Positions 8,690 to 15,171 of a stretch of DNA of 17,826 nucleotides are shown here, piece by piece (position 1 is the stretch's first letter; the number at the start of each line of letters is the position of its first letter). The notes beneath the pieces are model-generated. The model searched no databases, was not told the origin of the DNA, and saw only the letters and a program-made list of their open reading frames with translations. The stretch is taken from assembly GCA_023388385.1 (NCBI GenBank), contig JAEWGK010000153.1, forward strand, positions 1-17,826. Reading direction: 5' to 3'. The position numbers were made by a program, and so were the translations under genes. Source of the DNA: Actinomycetes bacterium (lineage in GTDB: Bacteria; Actinomycetota; Actinomycetes; Mycobacteriales; Mycobacteriaceae).

Positions 8690-9920
8690 TGCGGCCCCAG
8701 TCCATGTTCAGCAGCACGCGCATGACGACGGCGGTGGCCGCCGCCGTCGCCGCGGCGAAGAACAGCGGCAGGTAGGCCGACGACGGCTGTCCGGTGAACT
8801 CCACGACGACGACGAGGGCGAACAGCGGCGCCGCCATCGTCGTCGACAGGAACGCCGCCGCGCCGATGATGGCGAACGCCGCCGGCGTCACTCCGGGCAG
8901 CATGGGAGCCAGTGCGGCGCCGAGCAGGTAGCCGAGCAGGGCGCCGAGGCTGAAGCCCGGCGTCAGGACGCCGCCGACCGCGCCCGAGCGGAGCGTGACG
9001 ACGACCGCCGCGAACTTTCCGGCGGTCAGCGCCGCGATGAGGAGCAGCCCGGGATCCTGCTGCAGCACGAGCGTTGCGGCGTTGCGGCCGTTGCCCAGCA
9101 CCCACGGCAGCCAGATGGCGATGACGCCGACGACGGCGAATGCCAGCGGCAGCTGCCACAGCACTCCCTGCGACGGCGCGTTGTCCTCCGCCCACGCGAT
9201 GATGCGGCGGAAGCCGACGCCGAGTGCGCCGCAGACCACGCCGAGCGCAATGCCGGCGATGATCGTGTTCAGGCTGCCGTCGACCGGCATGGGGGAGTAC
9301 AGGGGGCCGTGGCCGACCATGAGGCCGGAGACGGTCGTCGCCACGCCCGAGCAGGCGAGCACGACCATGACCGCGCGCATGGTGATGGCGGACAGGAGGA
9401 TCTCCAGCGAGAAGACCGCCCCGGCCAGGGGGATCTGGTAAATCGCGCCGAGGCCCGCGCCGGCCGCGGCGGCGACGAGGATGCGGGTCGTCTCCGCGTC
9501 GAGGCCGAGGCGCGACGACAGCTGGGAGGCGACCATCGCGCCCTCCTCGCGAGGCGCGTTCTCGCGGCCGACGGACGCGCCGGCGGCGACCGTGGCCATC
9601 TGCAGGACGACGTTGGCCGTGGTCTCGACGACCGGCAGCCGGGAGCCGGACATGCCGTCCTCCACGGGCAGCACGGGGCGACCCCAGCGGCGCAGCGCCC
9701 ACCACGCGGGCCCCGCGATGAGGCCCGCGACGGTGATGCCGATGAAGCGCTGCTGCCACGTCGTGCCGTCGACAACGAGGGGCATCTGGCCCTCGTGGTG
9801 GCCGTAGACCACGGTCTCGATGCCGTGGAGCGCCGCCATGAGCGCGGCGGCGGCGAGTCCGGTGGCGACGCCGACGACGAACGTCAGGACGACCAGCCGG
9901 ATGAGCTCAGTCCCTTTCAA
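8664..9920 (-). CDS. ClC-family chloride channel/transporter
   Basis: This 418-residue polytopic membrane protein of the voltage-gated ClC superfamily is a likely Cl-/H+ exchanger or anion channel. Signature regions appear in order: GMSGSRLPVVE (89-99, the GSGIP-equivalent loop), GASVGRENAPRE (114-125, with the gating glutamate E120), IPLAGAVFSLE (163-173, with E173 at the proton-glutamate position), and GGVLTPGFSLGA (316-327, the GxFxP loop). The first and second signatures differ from the textbook GSGIP and GREGP, as in an actinobacterial subgroup. There is no C-terminal CBS domain. The TTG start at 9920 overlaps the 3' end of rsgA by 14 bp and has GGGAG about eight bases upstream. It is probably the last gene of an aroA-rsgA-clc operon. 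Confidence 0.9.
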   Translation of the reverse strand: MKGTELIRLVVLTFVVGVATGLAAAALMAALHGIETVVYGHHEGQMPLVVDGTTWQQRFIGITVAGLIAGPAWWALRRWGRPVLPVEDGMSGSRLPVVETTANVVLQMATVAAGASVGRENAPREEGAMVASQLSSRLGLDAETTRILVAAAAGAGLGAIYQIPLAGAVFSLEILLSAITMRAVMVVLACSGVATTVSGLMVGHGPLYSPMPVDGSLNTIIAGIALGVVCGALGVGFRRIIAWAEDNAPSQGVLWQLPLAFAVVGVIAIWLPWVLGNGRNAATLVLQQDPGLLLIAALTAGKFAAVVVTLRSGAVGGVLTPGFSLGALLGYLLGAALAPMLPGVTPAAFAIIGAAAFLSTTMAAPLFALVVVVEFTGQPSSAYLPLFFAAATAAATAVVMRVLLNMDWGRITGQRMLH

Positions 9921-10878
9921 TGCCCAGCTCCCAGTCCTCGTTGTCCGAGATGGCGTGCAGCAGGCCCCGGACCGCCATCGCGCGGCGGTGGGCGACGCCC
10001 TCCAGCGTGTCGAGGCGGCATTCGGGGTCCGCGGGCGGGCCGAGGTGCGTGCAGCCGCGGGGGCAGTCCGCGATCACTTCGGCGAGGTCCGGGAACGCGC
10101 CCAGGACGGTGTCGGGGGTGACGTGGGCGAGCCCGAAGCTGCGGATGCCCGGGGTGTCGATGATCCAGCCGCCGCCGGGCAGCGCCAGCGCCACCGACTG
10201 CGTGGACGTGTGGCGGCCCTTGCCGACGCCGCTGACCGCGCCGGTTTCCCGGTTCGCGTCCGGCACCAGGCGGTTGACCAGCGTCGACTTGCCGACGCCG
10301 GAGTGGCCCACCAGCGCCGTGACCCGGCCGGCGACAACGTCGAGGACCGGGTCCAGGGGGTCGTCGACGCCGCAGACGATGATGGGCAGGCCGAGGTCCG
10401 CGAACTCTGCGGAGAACTCCGCGGGATCGGCCAGATCCGACTTGGTCAGGCACAGGATCGGCTCGACGCCGCCGGCGTAGGCGGCGACGAGGGCGCGCTC
10501 GACGAATCCGGTGCGCGGCGGCGGGTCGGCGACGGCGGTGACGATGAGGAGGCGCTCGGCGTTGGCGACGACGATGCGCTCGTACGGGTCCGTGTCGTCC
10601 GCGGTGCGGCGCAGCACGGAGGAGCGCTCCTCCAGCCGCACGATGCGGGCCAGCGTGCCCTCGCGGCCGGAGACGTCGCCGACGACGCCGACCCGGTCGC
10701 CGACGACGATGGTGGTGCGCCCGAGCTCCCGGGCGCGCATGCAGGTGACGGTGACGCCGTCGATGACGACGCCCCAGCGGCCGCGGTCCTTCGTGACCAC
10801 GGTGCCGAGTTTTGCGTCGCGGTGCTTCGGGCGGTCCTTCGTCCGCGGGCGCGAGCCCTTGCCGGGCCGGACGCGCAC
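9907..10878 (-). CDS. rsgA: Ribosome small-subunit-dependent GTPase A
   Basis: RsgA is a circularly permuted GTPase that checks late 30S maturation. The 323 residues show an N-terminal OB-fold region (about 22-85), G4 TKSD (145-148), the P-loop GHSGVGKST (191-199), GRHTST (221-226) and G3 DTPG (241-244), followed by a zinc-binding C-terminus with C272, C276, H278 and C287. The order G4-G1-G3 is the family's circular permutation. I used the GTG at 10878 as the conservative start. The frame continues upstream to a CTG at 10914 (overlapping the aroA stop as CTGA) and would add [12 protein letters not shown], a stretch that resembles the N-terminus I recall for actinobacterial homologues, so the true start may be that CTG. 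It follows aroA directly and overlaps the ClC gene. Confidence 0.93.
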   Translation of the reverse strand: MRVRPGKGSRPRTKDRPKHRDAKLGTVVTKDRGRWGVVIDGVTVTCMRARELGRTTIVVGDRVGVVGDVSGREGTLARIVRLEERSSVLRRTADDTDPYERIVVANAERLLIVTAVADPPPRTGFVERALVAAYAGGVEPILCLTKSDLADPAEFSAEFADLGLPIIVCGVDDPLDPVLDVVAGRVTALVGHSGVGKSTLVNRLVPDANRETGAVSGVGKGRHTSTQSVALALPGGGWIIDTPGIRSFGLAHVTPDTVLGAFPDLAEVIADCPRGCTHLGPPADPECRLDTLEGVAHRRAMAVRGLLHAISDNEDWELGIERD

Positions 10879-10910
10879 GTCCGACTCGTCCCAGTCCCGG
10901 CGTCGGCGGC

Positions 10911-12242
10911 TCAGCTCCGGTCACCCCCGTCCGCGGGGACGACGGGGCGGTCGAGCATGGCGGCCCACATCATCTCGAAGCCGGGGAGGGTCTTGGAGGT
11001 CGTGGCGATGTCCTCCACCCGCGTGCCGGGCACGGCCAGGCCGATGATGGCGCCGGCGGTCGCCATGCGGTGGTCGTGGTAGGAGCGCCACACGTCCGCG
11101 TGGAGCGGGCGCGGGCGGATGAGCAGCCCGTCCTCCAGCTCCTCGGCGTCGCCGCCGAAGCGGTTGATCTCTGCGACGAGGGCGGCCAGCCGGTCGGTCT
11201 CGTGGCCGCGCAGGTGCGCGATGCCGGTCAGCCGCGACGGGCCGTCGGCCAGCGCGGCGAGCGCCGCGACGGTCGGGGTGAGCTCGCCGACGTCGCCCAT
11301 GTCGATGTCCAGGCCGGTGAGCCGCTCCGGGCCGGTCACGACGAGGTCCAGCTCGTCGCCGCGGGGCTCCAGCACGGCCCTGCAGCCCATGCCGAGGAGG
11401 ATGTGGCGGATGCGGTCGCCGGGCTGGGTCGTGTATTTCGGCCAGCCAGGGATGCGCACGGCGCCGCCCGTGACCGCGGCGGCGGCGAGGAACGGGGTTG
11501 CGTTGGACAGATCCGGCTCGATCCGCCAGGTCCGGCCCTTCACCTCCTGGTGGCCGATGCGGAAGGTGCCGCGCGCCGGCTCGTCCACCGCGACGCCGGC
11601 GTCGCGGAGCATGGCGACGGTCATGTCGATGTGCGGCCGGGACGGCACGTTGCCGATCTGCCGCAGTGTCAGGCCCTTCTCGAAGGTCGGGGCGGCCAGC
11701 AGCAGGGCGGAGATGAACTGGGACGACGCGGAGGCGTCGACCTCGACCTCGCCGCCGAGCGGGCCGGAGGGGTTGACGGTGAACGGCAGGCGGTCGCCCT
11801 CGACGTCGGCGCCGAGCTCCCGCAGGGCGCCGAGCACCGCGCCCATCGGCCGGACGCGGGCGGTCGCGTCGCCGTCGAAGAACACGGAGCCCGTCGCGGA
11901 GGCGGCCACCGGCGGCAGGAACCGCATGACCGTGCCGGCCAGGCCGCAGTCGATGGCGGCGCCGTGCAGGACGTGGGGTTCCACCCGGAGGGTGCGATCG
12001 GGGGTGCCGGTGTACTCGGAGCGGTCGTCGATGACCGTGCCCATCGCCGCCAGCGCGCCCGCCATGAGGTCCGTGTCACGGGAGCGCAGGGCGCCGACGA
12101 GCGTCGACGGCGTCGACGAGATCGCGGCGAGCACCAGGGCGCGGTTCGTGATCGACTTGGAGCCGGGGACGGAGACCGTTGCGGAGACGGGCCCCTCGGC
12201 CGCCGGCGCAGGCCAGGTCTGGGGGGTCGGGGAGGAAGCCAC
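10911..12242 (-). CDS. aroA: 3-phosphoshikimate 1-carboxyvinyltransferase (EPSP synthase)
   Basis: AroA joins phosphoenolpyruvate to shikimate-3-phosphate in the sixth step of the shikimate pathway, in the cytosol. About 443 residues. Visible active-site segments are [11 protein letters not shown] near the N-terminus, [14 protein letters not shown] (near 100-112), [30 protein letters not shown] with the catalytic aspartate, a YHDHRMA segment, and [10 protein letters not shown] near the C-terminus. The LAGTVMRF version of the PEP loop, rather than NAGTAMRP, is what actinobacterial enzymes have. The start is uncertain: GTG at 12242 is preferred because CATAAT (12255-12250, minus strand) lies seven bases upstream and no ribosome-binding site precedes the ATG at 12251, which overlaps that hexamer. 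rsgA follows immediately. Confidence 0.95.
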   Translation of the reverse strand: MASSPTPQTWPAPAAEGPVSATVSVPGSKSITNRALVLAAISSTPSTLVGALRSRDTDLMAGALAAMGTVIDDRSEYTGTPDRTLRVEPHVLHGAAIDCGLAGTVMRFLPPVAASATGSVFFDGDATARVRPMGAVLGALRELGADVEGDRLPFTVNPSGPLGGEVEVDASASSQFISALLLAAPTFEKGLTLRQIGNVPSRPHIDMTVAMLRDAGVAVDEPARGTFRIGHQEVKGRTWRIEPDLSNATPFLAAAAVTGGAVRIPGWPKYTTQPGDRIRHILLGMGCRAVLEPRGDELDLVVTGPERLTGLDIDMGDVGELTPTVAALAALADGPSRLTGIAHLRGHETDRLAALVAEINRFGGDAEELEDGLLIRPRPLHADVWRSYHDHRMATAGAIIGLAVPGTRVEDIATTSKTLPGFEMMWAAMLDRPVVPADGGDRS

Positions 12243-12248
12243 GCCCTC

Positions 12249-12260
12249 CATTATGGAGGA
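12249..12260. promoter_or_regulatory. Shared -10 region between aroA and the HMCES gene
   Basis: CCATTATGG centred at 12252 gives CATTAT (12249-12254) to the right and CATAAT (12255-12250) to the left, so the two divergent -10 candidates physically overlap. To the right, GGAGGA (12255-12260) is the ribosome-binding site for the ATG at 12269. To the left, GTG at 12242 lies seven bases from the hexamer, fitting a leaderless aroA mRNA. Confidence 0.4.
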
Positions 12261-12268
12261 TGGGGGAC

Positions 12269-12946
12269 ATGTGCGGCCGATTCACGTCCTTCACCGTCGC
12301 CGAGGCCCTCGCGCGGGATGCGGGGACCCTGCCCGGCGTCGGCCCCGTCGAGGTCAGGGCGCGTGCGCCCGAGCGCTGGAACGTCTCGCCGACGCAGCCC
12401 GCGCAGATCATCATCCCCCGCGACGACGCCCCCGGGTCCCTCCTCGTCGGCGCCCGCTGGGGCCTGGTCCCGCACTGGGCCCGGGAGATCCCCACGGTGC
12501 CCCTGTTCAACGCGCGCGGGGAGACGGCCGCGTCGAAGCCGTCGTTCCGCGACGCGGTGCGGCGCAGCCGGTGCCTGGTGCCCGTCGACGGATGGTACGA
12601 GTGGCGCGACCGCGTCCCCCACCTGGTCACGGGGAAGGGGCCCCTCTACATGGCCGGGCTGTGGTCGGCGTGGGGCGGCATGTACACGGCCACCATCGTG
12701 ACGACGGCCCCCGTCGGACGCCTGGCCGCCCTCCACGACCGGATGCCCCGCGTGCTTGCGCGTGGCGACGCCGGGACGTGGCTGCGCGGGGAGCTGGACG
12801 ACGTCGCGGCACTCATGCTGCCCCCGGCGGAGGAGGAGATCGCGGGCCTGCGCATCCACCCGGTCGGCCGGGCCGTCGGCAACGCCGCCGCGGAGGGCCC
12901 GGAGCTGGCCGAGCCCGCGGGACCGGAGGGGATCGCCGGGGAGTAG
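12269..12946 (+). CDS. SOS response-associated peptidase / HMCES (YedK) family protein
   Basis: This 225-residue SRAP-domain protein should form a covalent thiazolidine link to abasic sites in single-stranded DNA, shielding them from cleavage. The catalytic cysteine is residue 2, in MCGRF, which fixes the start at ATG 12269, because the initiator methionine must be removed to expose Cys2; in-frame starts upstream (such as 12260) would bury it. Other conserved parts are WNVSPTQ (37-43), WGLVPHW (64-70), NARGET with N81, VPVDGWYEW with E111, and HDRMPRVL with H156. The residue set matches E. coli YedK (C2, N75, E105, H160). The length is usual for the family. It is divergent from aroA (as Rv3226c is to Rv3227). 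No LexA-type SOS box is seen upstream. Confidence 0.93.
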   Translation: MCGRFTSFTVAEALARDAGTLPGVGPVEVRARAPERWNVSPTQPAQIIIPRDDAPGSLLVGARWGLVPHWAREIPTVPLFNARGETAASKPSFRDAVRRSRCLVPVDGWYEWRDRVPHLVTGKGPLYMAGLWSAWGGMYTATIVTTAPVGRLAALHDRMPRVLARGDAGTWLRGELDDVAALMLPPAEEEIAGLRIHPVGRAVGNAAAEGPELAEPAGPEGIAGE

Positions 12947-13005
12947 CGGAGCCGGGCCGCGGGCGAGCCGGGAGGCGGTGCGCCCGGGGCGCCGTCACGC
13001 GACGG

Positions 13006-13536
13006 CTACGCGCACACGGGGGCGAACGTGGCGCCGGCGAGCTCCGCGAGGTCGGCGGGGGCGAGCTCCAGATCCAGGCCGCGCCGACCCGCCGAGACGA
13101 ACACCGTGGCGTGGTCACGGGCGGAGGCGTCGATGACCGTCGGCAGGCGGCGCTTCTGGCCCAGCGGCGAGATGCCGCCGACGACGTAGCCGCTGGAGCG
13201 CTGCGCCGCCGCGGGGTCCGCCATCGCCGCCTTCGATGCGCCGAACGCGCGGGCGCACGCCTTGAGGTCCAGCCGCCGCGGCACCGGCACGACGGCGACG
13301 GCCAGGCCGGTGCGGCGGCCGGACAGCTCGACGACCAGGGTCTTCAGCACCCGGTCGGGGACGATGCCGCGTTCGGCGAGGATCCCCGCGGCCTCCTCCC
13401 CGAAGTGGTCGGTGTCCCCGTGGCCGAGGTCGTGGACGAGGTGATCGACGCCCGCCGCGCCGCAGGCGGCGATGGCCGGGGTGGCGGCCCCATGTGCGCC
13501 GCCTGCGCCGGCGCGGCCGCGGGTCCTGCGTGACAT
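13006..13536 (-). CDS. ybaK: YbaK-type aminoacyl-tRNA(Pro) deacylase
   Basis: This 176-residue protein belongs to the YbaK/ProX editing family, which hydrolyses mischarged Cys-tRNA(Pro) in trans to protect translation fidelity. The family signature [13 protein letters not shown] lies at 120-132 and the conserved lysine is in DRVLKTLV (K65). The first 18 residues are basic and glycine/alanine-rich. ATG at 13536 is chosen because homology begins soon after it and two start features point to it: GGAGG two bases upstream, too close for a standard site, and TACAAC (13549-13544) seven bases upstream, which fits a leaderless mRNA. It is divergent from sigH with only 31 bp between start codons, and convergent with the HMCES gene. 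Confidence 0.9.
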   Translation of the reverse strand: MSRRTRGRAGAGGAHGAATPAIAACGAAGVDHLVHDLGHGDTDHFGEEAAGILAERGIVPDRVLKTLVVELSGRRTGLAVAVVPVPRRLDLKACARAFGASKAAMADPAAAQRSSGYVVGGISPLGQKRRLPTVIDASARDHATVFVSAGRRGLDLELAPADLAELAGATFAPVCA

Positions 13537-13543
13537 GGCCTCC

Positions 13544-13560
13544 GTTGTACCGCATAGACT
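13544..13560. promoter_or_regulatory. Overlapping divergent -10 elements of ybaK and sigH
   Basis: In the 31-bp gap, TACAAC (13549-13544, minus) ends seven bases before the ybaK ATG, and TAGACT (13555-13560, plus) ends seven bases before the sigH GTG. Both fit leaderless transcription. The -35 region of each gene would lie inside the other gene or its promoter. Confidence 0.45.
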
Positions 13561-13567
13561 GGACCGC

Positions 13568-14179
13568 GTGACCGGAGAGACTGCGGTGGCGCGGACGGAC
13601 GACGGCGCTGGTGAGCTGCTGGAGCGGTTCGAGCGGGAGGCGATGCCGCTCATCGACCAGCTCTACGGCGCCGCGCTGCGCATGACGCGCAATCCCGCGG
13701 ACGCGGAGGACCTGGTCCAGGAGACGTACATGAAGGCCTTCCAGGGCTTCCGGTCGTACAAGCCGGGCACGAACCTGAAGGCGTGGCTGTACCGCATCCT
13801 CACGAACCAGTACATCTCCACGTACCGCAAGAAGCAGCGCCGCCCGGCGGAGTACGCCACCGACGAGTTCACGGACTCGCAGTTCGCGGAGCAGGCGTCG
13901 CACCAGTCCACGGGCCTGCGGTCCGCGGAGGTGGAGGCGCTGGCGACGCTGCCCGACGAGAAGATCCGCGACGCGCTCATGGACCTCAACGAGGACTACC
14001 GCATGGTCGTCTACTACGCCGACGTCGAGGGTCTGCCGTACAAGGAGATCGCCGAGATCATGGACACGCCCATCGGCACGGTGATGTCCCGGCTTCACCG
14101 TGGAAGGAAAAAGCTCCGCGAGGCGTTGCGGGGAGTGGCCGAGGAACGCGGAATCATCGAACGGGAGGACCGGGCATGA
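13568..14179 (+). CDS. sigH: Heat/oxidative-stress ECF sigma factor SigH
   Basis: SigH is a group-4 (ECF) sigma factor that directs RNA polymerase to thiol-oxidative and heat-stress promoters and is held inactive by RshA. The protein has 203 residues. The sigma-2 domain covers about 22-90, including [20 protein letters not shown] and [18 protein letters not shown]. The sigma-4 domain covers about 133-186, including [16 protein letters not shown] and [26 protein letters not shown] in the linker is typical of the M. tuberculosis and C. glutamicum SigH proteins. GTG at 13568 is preferred because TAGACT (13555-13560) lies seven bases upstream; GTG at 13586 is possible. The TGA stop overlaps the rshA ATG (ATGA), giving translational coupling with its anti-sigma factor. 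Confidence 0.96.
   Translation: MTGETAVARTDDGAGELLERFEREAMPLIDQLYGAALRMTRNPADAEDLVQETYMKAFQGFRSYKPGTNLKAWLYRILTNQYISTYRKKQRRPAEYATDEFTDSQFAEQASHQSTGLRSAEVEALATLPDEKIRDALMDLNEDYRMVVYYADVEGLPYKEIAEIMDTPIGTVMSRLHRGRKKLREALRGVAEERGIIEREDRA
14102..14127 (+). promoter_or_regulatory. SigH-type promoter for rshA inside sigH
   Basis: GGAA (14102-14105) and GTT (14125-14127) are separated by 19 bases, matching the SigH consensus GGAA-N18/19-GTT. The segment encodes RGRKKLREA with the codons GGA, AGG and AAA, which are out of keeping with the nearly all-G/C third positions around it. The transcript would start about 40 bases before rshA. An internal SigH-dependent rshA promoter is known in C. glutamicum. 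Confidence 0.6.
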
Positions 14180-14445
14180 ACGGCGGAGGTGGACGCTGCG
14201 GGCGCTGCGGGCACTGCGACGAGGTCCGGCGCAGGCTGTGGAGCCTCCTCGACGGCGAATGCGACGTCGAGGAGGCCCGCGCGCTGCGCATGCACATCGC
14301 CACCTGCCCCGAATGCACCGAGTGCGTGGGCAGCGAGGAGGCGCTGCGCCGGCTGCTGCGCCGCTGCTGCCGGCAGGAGGCGCCCGTCGAGCTGCGCCGC
14401 CGCATCTCCGCCCGCATCCGCGTCACGTACCTGCGGGGGGCGTGA
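14176..14445 (+). CDS. rshA: Zinc-binding anti-sigma factor RshA
   Basis: RshA (89 residues) is the redox-sensing ZAS-family anti-sigma factor that binds SigH in the reduced state and releases it after disulfide formation. The core motif HIATCPEC (H40-x3-C44-x2-C47) is present, with C14 in GHCDEV and C29 in LLDGEC at the positions expected for the zinc and redox cysteines. The sequence is unusually cysteine-rich, with nine in all: the N-terminal CGRCGHC run (C8, C11, C14), C29, C44, C47, C50 and the pair C64-C65. The ATG overlaps the sigH stop. The ribosome-binding site GGGAGG at 14163-14168 sits inside sigH. It ends before a 21-bp terminator hairpin, so sigH-rshA forms a closed two-gene unit. 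Confidence 0.93.
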   Translation: MNGGGGRCGRCGHCDEVRRRLWSLLDGECDVEEARALRMHIATCPECTECVGSEEALRRLLRRCCRQEAPVELRRRISARIRVTYLRGA

Positions 14446-14470
14446 GCGCAGGGTCCGCCGGCGGGGTGCA

Positions 14471-14517
14471 TGACGACGGGGCCCCGGGACCGTGATGGTC
14501 CCGGGGCCCCGTCGTCA
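14471..14517. terminator. Bidirectional hairpin terminator between rshA and bL37
   Basis: A perfect 21-bp stem (14471-14491 with 14497-14517) closes a 5-base GTGAT loop. No T-run follows on either strand. It lies between two convergent genes and can serve both, 26 bp after the rshA stop and 14 bp after the bL37 stop. Confidence 0.9.
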
Positions 14518-14530
14518 CGCTCCCGGTGTA

Positions 14531-14605
14531 TCAGGAGTTGGGGCGCTTGCCGTGGTTCGCGCTCTTCTTGCGGCGGTCCTTGCGCTTGCGGCCACGCTTG
14601 CTCAT
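14531..14605 (-). CDS. 50S ribosomal protein bL37
   Basis: This gene encodes only 24 residues: MSKRGRKRKDRRKKSANHGK followed by RPNS. The lysine/arginine-rich start and the ANHGKRPN tail match bL37, the tiny actinobacterial large-subunit protein seen in M. smegmatis ribosome structures. GAGGAG lies seven bases upstream of the ATG at 14605, an excellent ribosome-binding site. The strong hairpin 14 bp beyond its stop acts as its terminator. It lies downstream of whiB1 on the same strand with a 51-bp gap, so the two may share a transcript. At this length it is easily missed by gene callers. Confidence 0.9.
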   Translation of the reverse strand: MSKRGRKRKDRRKKSANHGKRPNS

Positions 14606-14656
14606 CGTGTGCTCCTCGTTGGTCGGTGGGAATCGTCGATTCAGGAACGCTACCAG

Positions 14657-14920
14657 TTAGACGGTGGCGCGGGTGCGGCGGGTGCGGCCGCGGTTGCGGC
14701 GGCGCTTCAGCGCGCGGCGCTCGTCCTCGGACATGCCGCCCCAGACGCCGGCGTCCTGGCCGGTCTCGAGGGCCCAGGCGAGGCACTGGGAGGTGACGGG
14801 GCAGCGGTTGCAGACGACCTTGGCCTTCGCGATCTGGGCGAGGGCGGGGCCGGAGTTTCCGACCGGGAAGAAGAGCTCGGGATCCTCGTTGCGGCAGATG
14901 GCCTCGTGGCGCCAATCCAT
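14657..14920 (-). CDS. whiB1: WhiB-family 4Fe-4S transcription factor WhiB1 (WhcE in corynebacteria)
   Basis: This 87-residue iron-sulfur regulator is nearly identical in pattern to M. tuberculosis WhiB1. It begins MDWRHEAICRNEDPELFFPV and has four cluster ligands at C9, C37, C40 and C46 (C-x27-C-x2-C-x5-C), followed by the GVWGG turn and a basic C-terminal tail (ALKRRRNRGRTRRTR) for DNA contact. W3, F17 and F18, which in WhiB1 contact sigma-A region 4, are all kept. The cluster is expected to sense nitric oxide. ATG at 14920 follows AGGAG nine bases upstream. Linkage with sigH-rshA occurs in both mycobacteria and corynebacteria. The 251-bp upstream region contains a possible GlxR/CRP-regulated promoter. 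Confidence 0.95.
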   Translation of the reverse strand: MDWRHEAICRNEDPELFFPVGNSGPALAQIAKAKVVCNRCPVTSQCLAWALETGQDAGVWGGMSEDERRALKRRRNRGRTRRTRATV

Positions 14921-15093
14921 GACTGTTACTCCTATGGGGTGAAAGCGGGGTCGTGGATCCGGCGGGCGCGGCTCGACGCGGTACGCGCGCCGCGGCATGG
15001 AGGATGGCCGCGCCCTCATGACACGGCCGTGGTTCCGCCCCCCGAATCCATGCGGGGGTGACGGCTGGTCCCCCCGTTCGTGGTCTGAACGCG

Positions 15094-15154
15094 ATGATGG
15101 CACGCCAATGGACGGCGGTAAAGGGCTATCGGCGAAAAAGTGCCGAATGTCACA
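15094..15154 (-). promoter_or_regulatory. Candidate whiB1 promoter with CRP/GlxR-like site
   Basis: On the minus strand, TTTACC (15122-15117), a 17-base spacer and CATCAT (15099-15094) give a plausible promoter with a start near 15087. Upstream, TGTGA-CATTCG-GCACT (15154-15139) matches the first half of the GlxR/CRP consensus TGTGA-N6-TCACA and three of five bases of the second. Its centre lies about 60 bases before the predicted start, the spacing used by class I activators. The 5' leader would be about 165 bases. In M. tuberculosis, whiB1 is CRP-controlled. Confidence 0.3.
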
Positions 15155-15171
15155 CGGAAGTGAATTCCCGG

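Noticed and set aside
8590..9759. Second long minus-strand frame (389 residues) across the ClC gene, and similar long frames across secA, rsgA and aroA
   Set aside because: These are Arg/Gly/Ala/His-rich shadow translations of genes with clear family motifs in another frame.
15150..15163. TCAC-N6-GTGA palindrome as a CRP/GlxR operator
   Set aside because: The half-sites face the wrong way for TGTGA-N6-TCACA. The overlapping TGTGA-N6-GCACT reading is the more plausible site.
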